Assembly (NCBI GenBank): GCA_002435325.1
Contig: DJMJ01000017.1
Coordinates: 4,770 to 68,769 of the forward strand
Length of the DNA: 64,000 nucleotides
Direction: 5' to 3'
Source of the DNA: Nitrospira sp. UBA6493
GTDB taxonomy: Bacteria; Nitrospirota; Nitrospiria; Nitrospirales; Nitrospiraceae
The notes under the pieces were generated by a model, which worked only from the letters and a program-made list of their open reading frames with translations, ran no database searches and had not been told where the DNA came from. How positions within the stretch are numbered: the first letter of the stretch is position 1; each line of letters opens with the position of its first letter. Below are positions 1 to 8,546 of this stretch, piece by piece. A program made the position numbers and the translations under genes.

Positions 1-1
1 G

Positions 2-1261
2 CCGGTTTTCACGTTGCTGAAGGAGGCCGGCCTTCTTGCCGACCGGTTGGATGTGTCTCTTTATGTAGTCGGGGGATTTGTGCGCGATCTCCTGCTCGGT
101 CTCGACAATCTGGATCTTGACTTGGTCGTGGAAGGTGATGGCATTGCCTTCGCACGCAAATTAGCCGCGGAGCATGGGGGGCGGGTTAAGGCCCATGAGC
201 GATTTGGGACAGCAGTCGTCGTGCTGCCGGACGGCGTCAAGCTGGATGTGGCGACGGCGCGCACTGAGTACTATGAATTTCCGACCGCGTTGCCGACGGT
301 CGAGCAGAGTTCCATCAAAAAAGATCTGTATCGCCGGGATTTCACGATCAATGCCTTGGCGGTACGGTTGAACGGACGGGGATTCGGGGACGTCCTCGAT
401 TTTTACGGAGGACAGCGCGATCTGAAGGACAAGGCCATTCGTGTCCTGCATAGTCTGAGTTTTGTCGAAGATCCGACCCGGGTGTTCCGTGCGATTCGCT
501 TTGAGACCCGCTTCGGGTTCCATTTGGGCAAAGATACGCTGGCGTTGATTAAGGCCGCCGTGAAGATGGAGCTGTTCCACCGGCTGTCCGGGCATCGGTT
601 GCTGGAAGAGCTGAAAGCGCTCTGCTCAGAGCGTGAGCCGAAGACCGGCCTCAAGCGACTGGCGGAACTTGGTCTGCTCCGGTTCATTCATCCGAAGCTG
701 GTCTGGACGGCCCGTCTGGAGCGCATGCTGCTTGCGGCGGAAGAAGCGCTGGATTGGTATCGGCTGCTCTATCTCGATCGCAAGATGGAGGGTTGGCTGG
801 TCTATATCATGGTGCTTGCCGCCGCCTTGCCGGATCGCGGTGTAACGGAGTGGCTCAAGCGGTTTCCGTTCAGCGAACGTGAGGCCACGACGCTGAAGGT
901 ATTTCGTGGCGGAGCCCATCGGGTATTCCGGCAACTGGCCAAACGGCCGCCCCTTTCACCCTCGGCGGCGGTTCGATTATTGGAAACTCTGCCGGACGAA
1001 GCCCTCGTGGCGATGATGGCGCAGAGCCAATCCGAGCCGGTTAAACGCCAGGTGGCCGCCTATCTCACGACGTGGCAACATACGAAGCCGCGCCTTACGG
1101 GAGCGGATCTGCGCGCGATGGGCGTGAAGCCAGGGCCGATCTATAGCAAAGTGCTGACCCAATTGCGCGAGGCGCAGCTCGACGGGCTGGTAAAAACCGA
1201 AGCTGAGGAGCGGGCGTTGGTGCAGACGCTCATTCGCCGGCGAGCCGGCGGGGCGGATTAA
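2..1261 (+). CDS. CCA-adding / poly(A) polymerase family tRNA nucleotidyltransferase, left end cut by window
   Basis: Class II nucleotidyltransferase that extends tRNA 3' ends (CCA or terminal A). Counting from the TTG at 14, the GGFVRD motif lies at residues 20-25, followed by the Asp pair in DLDLVVEG that holds the metals, the RRDFTINALA motif near residue 107 and DPTRVFRAIRF near 155. The rest is the helical tRNA-binding part. The frame stays open to the left edge (PVFT before the TTG), so the real start is outside; relatives of this type often carry N-terminal DHH and CBS domains, which would sit upstream. Its TAA stop overlaps the stop of the convergent next gene. Whether it adds A only or full CCA cannot be told from the sequence. 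Confidence 0.85.
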   Translation, partial: PVFTLLKEAGLLADRLDVSLYVVGGFVRDLLLGLDNLDLDLVVEGDGIAFARKLAAEHGGRVKAHERFGTAVVVLPDGVKLDVATARTEYYEFPTALPTVEQSSIKKDLYRRDFTINALAVRLNGRGFGDVLDFYGGQRDLKDKAIRVLHSLSFVEDPTRVFRAIRFETRFGFHLGKDTLALIKAAVKMELFHRLSGHRLLEELKALCSEREPKTGLKRLAELGLLRFIHPKLVWTARLERMLLAAEEALDWYRLLYLDRKMEGWLVYIMVLAAALPDRGVTEWLKRFPFSEREATTLKVFRGGAHRVFRQLAKRPPLSPSAAVRLLETLPDEALVAMMAQSQSEPVKRQVAAYLTTWQHTKPRLTGADLRAMGVKPGPIYSKVLTQLREAQLDGLVKTEAEERALVQTLIRRRAGGAD

Positions 1262-1893
1262 TTCGTCGGGGTGATGGAGAGCGAGACTTCGTTCGGCAAC
1301 AGCAACGTCACATTGGCCTGGTTCGCCGCATCAGGCTGAATGATCGCAAAAAGCGGAACGGCTTGCGGCACGGTGCTCGGCGGCATGGCGAGGATCGCCG
1401 GAAAATCGATCAGCGGAGAGATCGTCGCAAGACTGGCCAGCCTCAACCGGAAGGCCATCAAGATATCGCGCAGGCGTCTCGCCTGTTCTTCCTCGGGTAG
1501 CGAGTCTGTGGTCACGATGCCGAGTTCCCACAAGGGTTTGGTAATGGTCACGGGAAACGTGAGCCCGAGTTGCTGGGCGGTCGGCGTGACGTCGATCAAT
1601 ATTCCCGAATGTATAGCCTGCTGACGGTCTTTGATTGTGGGAACATCCGGTCCCACGCTGGAGGTCTCCGTGGTGTTTTCCTTTTCTGGAAGCACGTCTG
1701 CAATAGGTTCTGCCTCGTCGTCTGCCGTCGATGAAACCGGCAATCCTGTTTTCGGCAGGGCCGTCACAATGCCTTCGTAAATCACTCGGGCAGAATCTGA
1801 CCATGAAGGGTTAAACGGACGTCCGGCGAAGGCCGCATCAGCCGCCTTCTTTTCGTCGTGGGTCAATGGTTTGGGATGGGTGTGTTGAGTCAT
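1258..1893 (-). CDS. DUF6573-like conserved hypothetical protein
   Basis: Soluble 211-residue protein without signal peptide or membrane segment. Residues 1-45 are charged (NPSWSDSARVIYEGIV), 50-85 are an acidic low-complexity linker, and from about residue 88 a segment with RQQAIHSGILIDV followed by GLTFPVTITKPLWE resembles the start of the DUF6573 family, often seen near plasmid or conjugation genes. No catalytic motif is visible. The gene is convergent with the nucleotidyltransferase and their stop codons overlap (1258-1261). Family call is from recalled pattern similarity; function unknown. Confidence 0.6.
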   Translation of the reverse strand: MTQHTHPKPLTHDEKKAADAAFAGRPFNPSWSDSARVIYEGIVTALPKTGLPVSSTADDEAEPIADVLPEKENTTETSSVGPDVPTIKDRQQAIHSGILIDVTPTAQQLGLTFPVTITKPLWELGIVTTDSLPEEEQARRLRDILMAFRLRLASLATISPLIDFPAILAMPPSTVPQAVPLFAIIQPDAANQANVTLLLPNEVSLSITPTN

Positions 1894-2024
1894 AACATAC
1901 AGATAACCAGGTCAGCGGCGAGGTCAAGCGGCAATTGGCGGGCTATTGGGGCGGAAAGACGTGTGCCGGATGAGTTGAGGAGCTAAGGTGAAGCGGCGCG
2001 AAGCCTCGTGCTATAGTTCCGCGC

Positions 2025-2663
2025 ATGGCGCGCATGGACTATTATCGAGTGCTCGGAGTCTCGCGGGAGGCCTCCGAGGACGACATCAAAAAAGCCTACC
2101 GGAAGCTGGTCTTTCAGCATCATCCTGACCGGAATCCCGACAGCAAAGATGCGGAGGCGAAGATCCGCGAGATCAACGCCGCTTACGAGATCGTGGGCGA
2201 TGCGGAAAAACGCCGCAGCTATGACCGGCTCTATTGGGGCGACGAGCCGCGCGCGGATGTGGTGGACCCCTTCGTCATTCTCCACGAGATGGAGCAGAAG
2301 CTTTTCGACGAGGGACGGAAGGAGCTCTTTGCCGTATTGGTCAAGGATGTCGCTCGGGTGAAGGCGGAATTGGCCCTTCTGCGCGAACGGGCCGTGGCGG
2401 CGCAGGGCTATGACACCTTCAGGGAAGATTTGGTGGCAGAGCGGGGCGCAGAGGTGATGGACGATTTTCTCACCGAGGAGATGGAGGCGCGCAAAGGCCG
2501 ATTGGTCGAAGTGGCCGCCGAGATGATGGTGTCGCAAGGCGTCGTCAAGAAGAACGACGAAGGCGGGTTCCGGTCAGTGCGAGGAGCCCTCGAAGAGAGT
2601 TACCGAAAAGGCCGCATTCACGGCTATGCCTCGGCACTGGAGTTGTTCTACGAGAGACGTTAA
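2025..2663 (+). CDS. J-domain (DnaJ-like) co-chaperone protein
   Basis: Residues 4-70 form a J-domain: DYYRVLGV at the start, a basic helix II, the HPD tripeptide at about residues 34-36 that activates DnaK ATPase, and YEIVGDAEKRRSYD at the end. The remaining ~140 residues are helical and charged, without the Gly/Phe region, zinc-finger repeats or C-terminal substrate domains of true DnaJ, so this is a specialised J-protein rather than the housekeeping one. No membrane segment. It stands alone, with a long imperfect inverted repeat directly after its stop shared with the convergent amidohydrolase gene. Confidence 0.85.
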   Translation: MARMDYYRVLGVSREASEDDIKKAYRKLVFQHHPDRNPDSKDAEAKIREINAAYEIVGDAEKRRSYDRLYWGDEPRADVVDPFVILHEMEQKLFDEGRKELFAVLVKDVARVKAELALLRERAVAAQGYDTFREDLVAERGAEVMDDFLTEEMEARKGRLVEVAAEMMVSQGVVKKNDEGGFRSVRGALEESYRKGRIHGYASALELFYERR

Positions 2664-2718
2664 ACGTGAAATGTGAAACGTAAGAGGGCTGACCTCGCGA
2701 TCGTTTCACTATTCACGT
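2664..2718. repeat. inverted repeat of GTGAAACGT-type units between convergent genes
   Basis: Arms 2664-2680 and 2702-2718 pair over 17 bases with two mismatches around a 21-base loop. The arms are built of the GTGAAAC/GTTTCAC unit that recurs at 23590-23625, 41421-41465 and 61830-61855 and inside the lhr gene. It begins right after the J-domain gene stop and could act as a two-way transcription stop, though no T-run follows. Confidence 0.6.
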
Positions 2719-2725
2719 CTACGTT

Positions 2726-3934
2726 TCATGTGCTTGCCAGCGGTCCCGCCACAAACTTTCCCGCCTGCATCACGCCCAGGATCTTGCTGCGGTCCCGAAG
2801 CAGCTCGATTCGTTTTAGAGGATTGCCGTTGAGAATCACCAGGTCGGCCTGCTTTCCCTTGATCAGTGTCCCCACCGTTTCATCAATGCCGATGAGCCGC
2901 GCGGCGGCGGCCGTCGAAGCCAGGATTGCATCCATCGGGCTCATGCCGAAGGCGACCATCCGCTCCAGTTCCTGGGCGTTATCTCCGTGATAGTTGAAAG
3001 GGGTGCCGGCGTCGGTTCCCATGGCGATGAACAGTCCGTGCTGGTGGGCCTTCTTGAAGCTGGCTTGATGGCGTTTGGTCAGGGCTTTCGCTTTATCGAG
3101 TGCGCTTGTCGGAATACCGCATCCCGGACGGCCTGCCGCCGTGGTGGAAAGGGCGGAGAGCGTCGGCACCATGTACACACCGTGCTGCTTCATCAATTCG
3201 CCGGCTTCGTCGTCGAGCAACGTGGCGTGTTCGATGGAGTGCACCCCGGCGCGAATGGCGTTTTTCATGCCGGAGGATCCGTGCGCATGGGCCGCGACTT
3301 TTTTTTGAGCTCGCCGGGCGGTTTCAACCGCCGCGGTGAGTTCCTCCACCGTCATCTGGGCCTGGTCCGGAGAAGTGCCGGGAGTCAGCACACCACCTGA
3401 GGCAATGACTTTTATCAGGCCGGCGCCGGCGGTTAGTTGCGCTTCGACGGCGCGGCGGACGTGGGCAGGCCCTTCCACTTCCTGGCCGATAAACCGCGCA
3501 TGGCCGCCGATCATGCAGATGGCGAGGCCGGCGCCGACGATGCGGGGGCCTGGCAGGATACCGGTCTCGATCGCGTGCGTGAGGACAAAAATGGAATGGT
3601 CGCGCGAGCCGACATCGCGGACGGTGGTGAAGCCGGCTTCCAGCGTTTGCCTGGCATGACGGGCCGACTTGAGCAGGGTGAGCGAGGGGGAGTCGGTTTC
3701 GACGGCCGCGACGACGTCCGGTTCCGCGCCCAGGCAGAGGTGAACATGGCAGTCCATCAGCCCTGGAATCACGGTAAGCCCCCGACCGTTGATCTTGGTG
3801 ACACCACTAGGGATCGTGATGGTGCGGCTGAGGCCGGCGGCGGCGATCTTGGCGCCGCGAATGAGGATGGTGGCCTGTTCGTAGACATGACCGGTGCCAT
3901 CGATGAGGCGGACGTGCTGGAGTGCGAGAGCCAT
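2726..3934 (-). CDS. metal-dependent amidohydrolase, prolidase-type (Xaa-Pro / Xaa-Arg dipeptidase-like)
   Basis: TIM-barrel amidohydrolase of 402 residues. Visible metal ligands: HVH at residues 63-65, a Lys (K175, in GLIKVIASGG) in the place of the carboxylated bridging lysine, His216/His218, His236 (HSIEH) and Asp308 in GTDAGTP. N- and C-terminal strands form the small composite beta domain. This set matches the imidazolonepropionase/prolidase-like group that cleaves dipeptides at an aryl or proline side; substrate unproven. No signal peptide, so cytoplasmic. The ATG at 3934 is chosen because GGAG lies 9 bases upstream, inside the last codons of the preceding haem-protein gene; a longer reading to 3982 would overlap that gene. 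Confidence 0.85.
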   Translation of the reverse strand: MALALQHVRLIDGTGHVYEQATILIRGAKIAAAGLSRTITIPSGVTKINGRGLTVIPGLMDCHVHLCLGAEPDVVAAVETDSPSLTLLKSARHARQTLEAGFTTVRDVGSRDHSIFVLTHAIETGILPGPRIVGAGLAICMIGGHARFIGQEVEGPAHVRRAVEAQLTAGAGLIKVIASGGVLTPGTSPDQAQMTVEELTAAVETARRAQKKVAAHAHGSSGMKNAIRAGVHSIEHATLLDDEAGELMKQHGVYMVPTLSALSTTAAGRPGCGIPTSALDKAKALTKRHQASFKKAHQHGLFIAMGTDAGTPFNYHGDNAQELERMVAFGMSPMDAILASTAAAARLIGIDETVGTLIKGKQADLVILNGNPLKRIELLRDRSKILGVMQAGKFVAGPLAST

Positions 3935-3938
3935 GAAT

Positions 3939-4532
3939 TTATTCTCCGACAGGGAAGGTGATGACGATTCCGCCCATGACATCGTTTAATTTGAAATCGC
4001 GGCGGGGACTGTTCGGGTGTTTGTTGTGGCAATCGACGCAGGCCTGGGACGAGGCGAAGTCGGGATAGATAGCCTGAAAATACCGAGTGCCGTCTTTCGT
4101 CAGAAATCCGTAGTAGGGGACATCGGGTTGTTTCTCGACCGCAGCGAGTCCGAGCCGTTCCAGATCGCTGTTGGCCCCATTCCATACATAAATGGGAGTC
4201 AAGCTCGCGAGCCGAAAAGAAAACTTCAAATCCTTAAGGGCCACGAGCCGGCCGGACTCCATGAGATATTGCGCAGGGAGAGGAACGCCGCGTTCGTCCT
4301 TCCAATGTTCGTGAGCCTCGATACCTTCCTTCTGCAGTTTGACCACGACGTTGTCCGTATAATTGGTGCGATTGGCCTCCAGCAGCGCATGAATGAACGA
4401 GGCGACCTTTTGGGGGGAGACCATGTCGGCCTTCGTCGAGTCGGCCATCGTCAGCTTGAAGACCCAAAAGAAGATCATGCTCATGAATGCAAAGGTGACA
4501 GCGCCCAATACTACTAACAGCGGACGATTCAT
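3939..4532 (-). CDS. DUF3365 (Tll0287-like) membrane-anchored one-haem protein
   Basis: 197 residues: an N-terminal membrane anchor (about 5-27) followed by a periplasmic domain with one c-type haem site, CVDCH at 165-169, and the YLMESGR and YFQAIYPDF signatures of the DUF3365/Tll0287 fold, a PAS-like haem-binding module proposed to sense redox or gas. Start at ATG 4532 is supported by GGAAGG six bases upstream; an alternative GTG at 4550 is less likely. It lies between the class V aminotransferase and the amidohydrolase, all on one strand with minimal gaps, so the three are probably co-transcribed. A purely electron-carrier role is also possible. Confidence 0.8.
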   Translation of the reverse strand: MNRPLLVVLGAVTFAFMSMIFFWVFKLTMADSTKADMVSPQKVASFIHALLEANRTNYTDNVVVKLQKEGIEAHEHWKDERGVPLPAQYLMESGRLVALKDLKFSFRLASLTPIYVWNGANSDLERLGLAAVEKQPDVPYYGFLTKDGTRYFQAIYPDFASSQACVDCHNKHPNSPRRDFKLNDVMGGIVITFPVGE

Positions 4533-4549
4533 GGTCTGCCTTCCTTCCA

Positions 4550-5731
4550 CTACAGTCCCCGGTTATAGATTCGCGTGGCGGCTTGCAGCGCGTGTCCTGG
4601 CGTGGAGAGCCAGCCGGATCGGATAAAAAGTTCTTCGACGGCATTCAAGAGCATCAACACGTTCGCTTCCGTGCTGGATTCCCCCATCAGCCCAATACGC
4701 CAGACTTTCCCCTTCAAAGGGCCGAGGCCACCACCGATTTCAATGCCGAAGGTCTGGAGCAGTTGTTGCCGGACCGCGGCTTCGTCGATATGTGCTGGCA
4801 CGGTGACGCAGGTGAGCATCGGCAGCCGGTGCTCGTCCAGCGGCAGCGGGGGCAGGTCGAGTGCGGCCAATCCGGCGACCAGCGCGTCGCCATTCAGACG
4901 GTGGCGCGCAAAGCGAGCAGGCAGGCCTTCTTCCTCAATCAGGCACAGCGCCTCATGCAACGCATAGAGCATCGAGATGGGAGCGGTGTGGTGGTAGGCT
5001 CGCGTGCCCTCGGCCCAGTAATCAGCGATCAAGGACAGGTCGAGATACCAGCTTCGGCAGGGGGTTCGACGGCGCGAGATGGCATCCATGGCTCGGGCGC
5101 TCACGGTGAGAGGAGCCAAGCCTGGCGGGCAACTCAGACATTTTTGCGTGCCGCTGTAACAGACATCGATGCTCCACTGATCGACCTCCACCGGTACTCC
5201 GCCCAGGGAGGTCACAGCATCGACGATCAACAGGGTGTCATGGTCCCGGCATAGCCGGCCGATCGGTTCAATCGGCTGCCAGGCACCGGTGGAAGTTTCG
5301 GCGTGCACCAGCGCAACGGCTTTGACGGGTCCGGTTCGCCGCAAGGTGGTTTCAATCATGTCCGGCGGAATGATCTGGCCCCAGGGCGCCTCGACGCGAA
5401 TAGCGGTACCACCGCAGCGTTCGACGACCGTCGCGAGGCGGGTGCCGAAGACACCGTTCACGCCCACGATCACGGCATCGCCGGGTTCAACCACATTCAC
5501 GATCGCCGCTTCCATCCCGGCTGAGCCGGTTCCAGAGAGTGCGATGGTCATGCGATTTGCAGTGGAAAACAGATGCCTCAACCGTGATTGAAGATCGTTC
5601 ATGATAGCGAGGAACGCCGGGTCGAGATGGCCGATCAAAGGGGTCGAGAGGGCCTGGAGCACGCGCGGGTGGACCATGCTGGGGCCAGGGCCGAGGAGCA
5701 GACGCTTGGGAGGATCGAGTGATCGGATCAC
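4550..5731 (-). CDS. PLP-dependent class V aminotransferase (alanine/serine-glyoxylate aminotransferase type)
   Basis: 393 residues, fold type I. Signature near the start (LLLGPGPSMVHPRV), GTGSAGMEAAI near residue 67, Asp171 (IVDAVTSLGG) for the pyridine nitrogen, and the PLP lysine K197 in SGTQKCLSCPPG. This pattern is that of the alanine-glyoxylate / serine-pyruvate aminotransferase group, which also includes archaeal and bacterial enzymes acting in serine or glyoxylate metabolism. Cytoplasmic. It is first in a minus-strand group with the one-haem DUF3365 gene and an amidohydrolase. Exact donor and acceptor cannot be read from sequence. Confidence 0.88.
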   Translation of the reverse strand: MIRSLDPPKRLLLGPGPSMVHPRVLQALSTPLIGHLDPAFLAIMNDLQSRLRHLFSTANRMTIALSGTGSAGMEAAIVNVVEPGDAVIVGVNGVFGTRLATVVERCGGTAIRVEAPWGQIIPPDMIETTLRRTGPVKAVALVHAETSTGAWQPIEPIGRLCRDHDTLLIVDAVTSLGGVPVEVDQWSIDVCYSGTQKCLSCPPGLAPLTVSARAMDAISRRRTPCRSWYLDLSLIADYWAEGTRAYHHTAPISMLYALHEALCLIEEEGLPARFARHRLNGDALVAGLAALDLPPLPLDEHRLPMLTCVTVPAHIDEAAVRQQLLQTFGIEIGGGLGPLKGKVWRIGLMGESSTEANVLMLLNAVEELFIRSGWLSTPGHALQAATRIYNRGL

Positions 5732-5947
5732 GTAGTCGCCTCCGTCGAGCGAGGCTGGTTGCTTCCGAGGGGATGCCTTCTATCGTCCTGTCTAGTGTCG
5801 TCCTGTCGTGCCATCGGTGCGTCTCAATCGGTCATTGGCTAGAGAACTCAGAGGGTTATGGCCGGACAGTATAGCCAACTTCGGGCGGATAGGCCATGTG
5901 ATATTCGGGGCGCCAGTGGGGCTTCTACCCAGTTTGGGGGATAGGTC

Positions 5948-7474
5948 GTGATCGGGCTCAATGGTATAGTCGAGGGCATGGAAGGCGAGTCACAACCGAA
6001 GCCCCAGCTGTTGCCCTCTAGCGACGGGACTGAACCGTTGTCTCCTTCGTCGTTTGAAGGGGATGCTCGCCCGCAATTTTCGTGCTTTGTAAGCGTTCTT
6101 TCCGCGCTGATGCTCCTGGCCACACTCGGGGCGATCCTCTGGTTTTCCTCGAATACCCCCCAACTCGACCGTTTTGAGGATCCTGTTCGGGCGCTCGATC
6201 TGATGGTCAGCCGCACGATGGAAGCGCAGGATGGATTAGATCAGGCGCCGAGTTGGCATCGATGGGTGACCGCATGGACGTCCGGTAGTGATCAAGCGGA
6301 ACGGGACCAAGCTATTCAATGGTATCGGGAACTCGTGGCGACAACGGGCGCGCCGCAGGCGCATCTTCAGCTGGCGATTCTACAGGGTGAATCCGGGTAT
6401 CGAGAGGAGGCTGTCACCGCCACGCAGGCATGGAAGGCCGATGCCGAACCGTTTCCTCTCTATGCACGATTCATTGAGTCGGCCTATGGCGACAGGCCGC
6501 TCTCGAAATCGACGGAGCTTGCGCTGCAGGCCGAGCTGGCCGAAGCCGTGCCTGCCGGGTGGTTCTACAATCATCTGGCCGCCGCCTTGGCGGCGCGCGC
6601 CGGCGATGTTGCGTTGGGCGCCACGGTGGCGAGACAGATTCAGGCGCGCGGGGCGCTGGTTGAGCAACGGGCGCAGGTGTTGACCGGCGTGGAGTTGACT
6701 TGCCTGATTCTCGGTTCGGTGCTGTTGCTCGGGATCATGCGGTTGAGAGGGCGACGGACGGATATCTTGCGATTGCATCAACCGGGTGTGCCGCCGCCTT
6801 GGCCGGGCGGGATCGGCAGTGCTGTGCTGCTGAGAGGAGGTGCGCTGGGAGCCGTCCTGACGCTGGCTTTTCTATCGTTCGCGCCGATCGAAAATGCATC
6901 GTTGCGCGCATTGGCCATTCCTGTGGCCAATCTTCCGCTCCTGGCAATGGCCTACATGTACTTGTTGAAGCCGGCAGGATTGAACTTCCGGAATGGATTT
7001 GGGTTGCAGATTCAATGGGGGCAGGCCGGCCGGCTCGCGGGGATCGTGCTCGCCGTCGTGGCGGCGGGACTCTGGGGGGAATGGGTGATGGGTCGTCTAG
7101 CCGACTCGTTGCATCTGACGAATCATTGGACAGAATGGTTTGATCCAGACCTCGTGTGGGCGTCCGGTTCGGTGTTGACGATCAGTCTGCTGGAATATGT
7201 CATCTTCGCCCCGATCTTTGAAGAGTTGGCCTTTCGCGGCTTGCTCTATGCGATTCTGCGCCGGCGATTGACGCCGCTCCCTGCGGCAATGATCAGCGGG
7301 GGGATCTTTGCGCTGGCCCATGGCTACGGACTCATCGGATTTCTGAGTGTGTTCTGGAGCGGGCTGCTGTGGGCCTGGATCTATGAACGGACAGGCAGTT
7401 TGCTGCCCGGCATGATCGCGCACGCTACGAATAATCTATTGGTGTGTGTCAGCGTGATGACCCTGCTGCGATAG
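5948..7474 (+). CDS. CPBP-family intramembrane metalloprotease with long N-terminal extension
   Basis: 508 residues. Membrane segment near residues 38-60, then a soluble helical TPR-like stretch (about 70-240), then a multi-pass domain to the end. The CPBP (Abi/CAAX protease) motifs are all present: EExxxR at 425-430 (EELAFRG), FALAHGY with His458, and IAHATNN with His492, expected to chelate the active-site zinc in the membrane. Relatives cleave prenylated or other membrane proteins or act in stress resistance; the substrate here is unknown. The GTG start at 5948 has a GGGGGA Shine-Dalgarno; ATG 5978 is possible but has a poorly spaced site. A palindromic element lies just downstream. Confidence 0.8.
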   Translation: MIGLNGIVEGMEGESQPKPQLLPSSDGTEPLSPSSFEGDARPQFSCFVSVLSALMLLATLGAILWFSSNTPQLDRFEDPVRALDLMVSRTMEAQDGLDQAPSWHRWVTAWTSGSDQAERDQAIQWYRELVATTGAPQAHLQLAILQGESGYREEAVTATQAWKADAEPFPLYARFIESAYGDRPLSKSTELALQAELAEAVPAGWFYNHLAAALAARAGDVALGATVARQIQARGALVEQRAQVLTGVELTCLILGSVLLLGIMRLRGRRTDILRLHQPGVPPPWPGGIGSAVLLRGGALGAVLTLAFLSFAPIENASLRALAIPVANLPLLAMAYMYLLKPAGLNFRNGFGLQIQWGQAGRLAGIVLAVVAAGLWGEWVMGRLADSLHLTNHWTEWFDPDLVWASGSVLTISLLEYVIFAPIFEELAFRGLLYAILRRRLTPLPAAMISGGIFALAHGYGLIGFLSVFWSGLLWAWIYERTGSLLPGMIAHATNNLLVCVSVMTLLR

Positions 7475-7482
7475 CCGGCTTG

Positions 7483-7592
7483 TGAAAACGGCCCCCAACT
7501 TTGTTCTCGGCTCGAAGCGGACCTCAACGTACCCGGGAGGGTACGCCTCCGGTCCGTTCTCGCCTGCGGCCTCGTTGGATGACCGTTTTGAC
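7483..7592. repeat. palindromic intergenic element, copy A
   Basis: About 110 bases of imperfect palindrome between convergent genes. Ends GAAAACGG and CCGTTTTGAC pair, then CCAAC pairs with GTTGG, then an inner stem CGGACC/GGTCCG (7519-7524 with 7551-7556) and GTACCC/GGGTAC in the tip. The right end (GCGGCCTCGTTGGATGACCG) is identical to that of the second copy at 36173-36298. It may also end transcription from both sides. Confidence 0.75.
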
Positions 7593-7600
7593 AAACCTGT

Positions 7601-8389
7601 TCACGATCTCGTGAGTCGTGCCAACTCGGTGTAGAGATCTTGATGACGGATGACCGAGCCAAATGTCGTTACGAGCTTGTGGGTGGAGATTCGTTTCCCA
7701 GGTTGTTCGTGATTCTCTGGGTGGAGTGTCGTTGAGTGGTGGTCTTGCGTCATGGCGGCGCAGATCTCCTTCCAGGTACGGGGAGTGCCGTCGCTGACAT
7801 TGTAGGTTTCTCCGGGGGTGCCTCGTTCGAGGGCCAGTAGGCAGATCGAAGCGAGGTCTTCGACGTGGATCAGGTTCACATATTTGGGTGAGGGGCTGAC
7901 CCGGCCGGTTTTGATCCAGTTGAGGGGATTGCGCCCGGGGCCGTAAATGCCGGCGACGAGGAGGACGATCGCGCCAAGGGTGGTGCGAAGGTATTCTTCG
8001 CCTTGCACGCGGGGCCTGGAGAGGTCGATCGGCGCCGTTTCGTCGATCCAGGAAGGCGGATAGTCCTGCGAGCCGCCGGTTTTGTAGGCCGACGTGCTGC
8101 CGAGCACCACCAGACGGTGAGGCGATGTCCGAAGCCTCTCGGAACACTGTTGGACGAGGTTCAACGGTGCAGCGGGAAAACACCAGAGGATATCGGCGTT
8201 GTCGGGGATAGCCGTCCAGGTCTCAGGCTGCGCGAGATCGAAGAGGAGGCGCTGGTCTTGTGAGAGGTGACTGAGATTCTTGTCTGGATCGCGGCTGGTG
8301 GCAAGTACCGTGGCATAGTGCCGAGCAGCAAGAGGCATGAGGAATCGCGCGGTATAGCCTGAGCCGAGAATGACCAGCGTGTTTTGCAC
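7601..8389 (-). CDS. NAD-dependent epimerase/dehydratase-like SDR protein
   Basis: 262 residues. An N-terminal Rossmann segment ILGSGYTARFLMPLA gives the nucleotide-binding glycines, GSTSAYKTGG near residue 100 supplies the Ser region, and VAGIYGPGRNPLNW near 150 is the typical extended-SDR loop. The usual YxxxK pair is not clear, as in the YeeZ/Ycf39-like atypical SDRs, so a sugar-epimerase reaction should not be assumed. No membrane segment. Convergent with the CPBP protease, divergent from the repeat lipoprotein. Confidence 0.75.
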   Translation of the reverse strand: MQNTLVILGSGYTARFLMPLAARHYATVLATSRDPDKNLSHLSQDQRLLFDLAQPETWTAIPDNADILWCFPAAPLNLVQQCSERLRTSPHRLVVLGSTSAYKTGGSQDYPPSWIDETAPIDLSRPRVQGEEYLRTTLGAIVLLVAGIYGPGRNPLNWIKTGRVSPSPKYVNLIHVEDLASICLLALERGTPGETYNVSDGTPRTWKEICAAMTQDHHSTTLHPENHEQPGKRISTHKLVTTFGSVIRHQDLYTELARLTRS

Positions 8390-8471
8390 AGTGAGATGGC
8401 CCTCCGAGTCTAACGTGGAGGCAGTGTGCCAGCGATGGATCGGGAGAGTCCATCGAAATCATCCGGTTTCG

Positions 8472-8500
8472 TTGGCAAGCGGCTTTTGTGGTGTTATAAA
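8472..8500 (+). promoter_or_regulatory. sigma-70-type promoter for the repeat lipoprotein
   Basis: TTGGCA at 8472-8477, a 17-base spacer and TATAAA at 8495-8500, 46 bases ahead of the ATG at 8547, which also has AAGGAAG as ribosome site. Five of six bases match consensus in each box. Confidence 0.7.
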
Positions 8501-8546
8501 TTGAGCGAATATTGGTGTTGCGGATTGCGAACCAAAGGAAGATCCT

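Noticed and set aside
5790..5820. TCGTCCTGTC direct repeat between aminotransferase and CPBP genes
   Set aside because: Only two short copies; nothing indicates function.
7483..7592. Integron attC-like site, since GTTGGAT fits the GTTRRRY box and stems with bulged bases resemble attC
   Set aside because: The left box does not match RYYYAAC, the palindrome extends past the would-be boxes, neighbours are ordinary chromosomal genes, and no integron integrase or cassette array is present.
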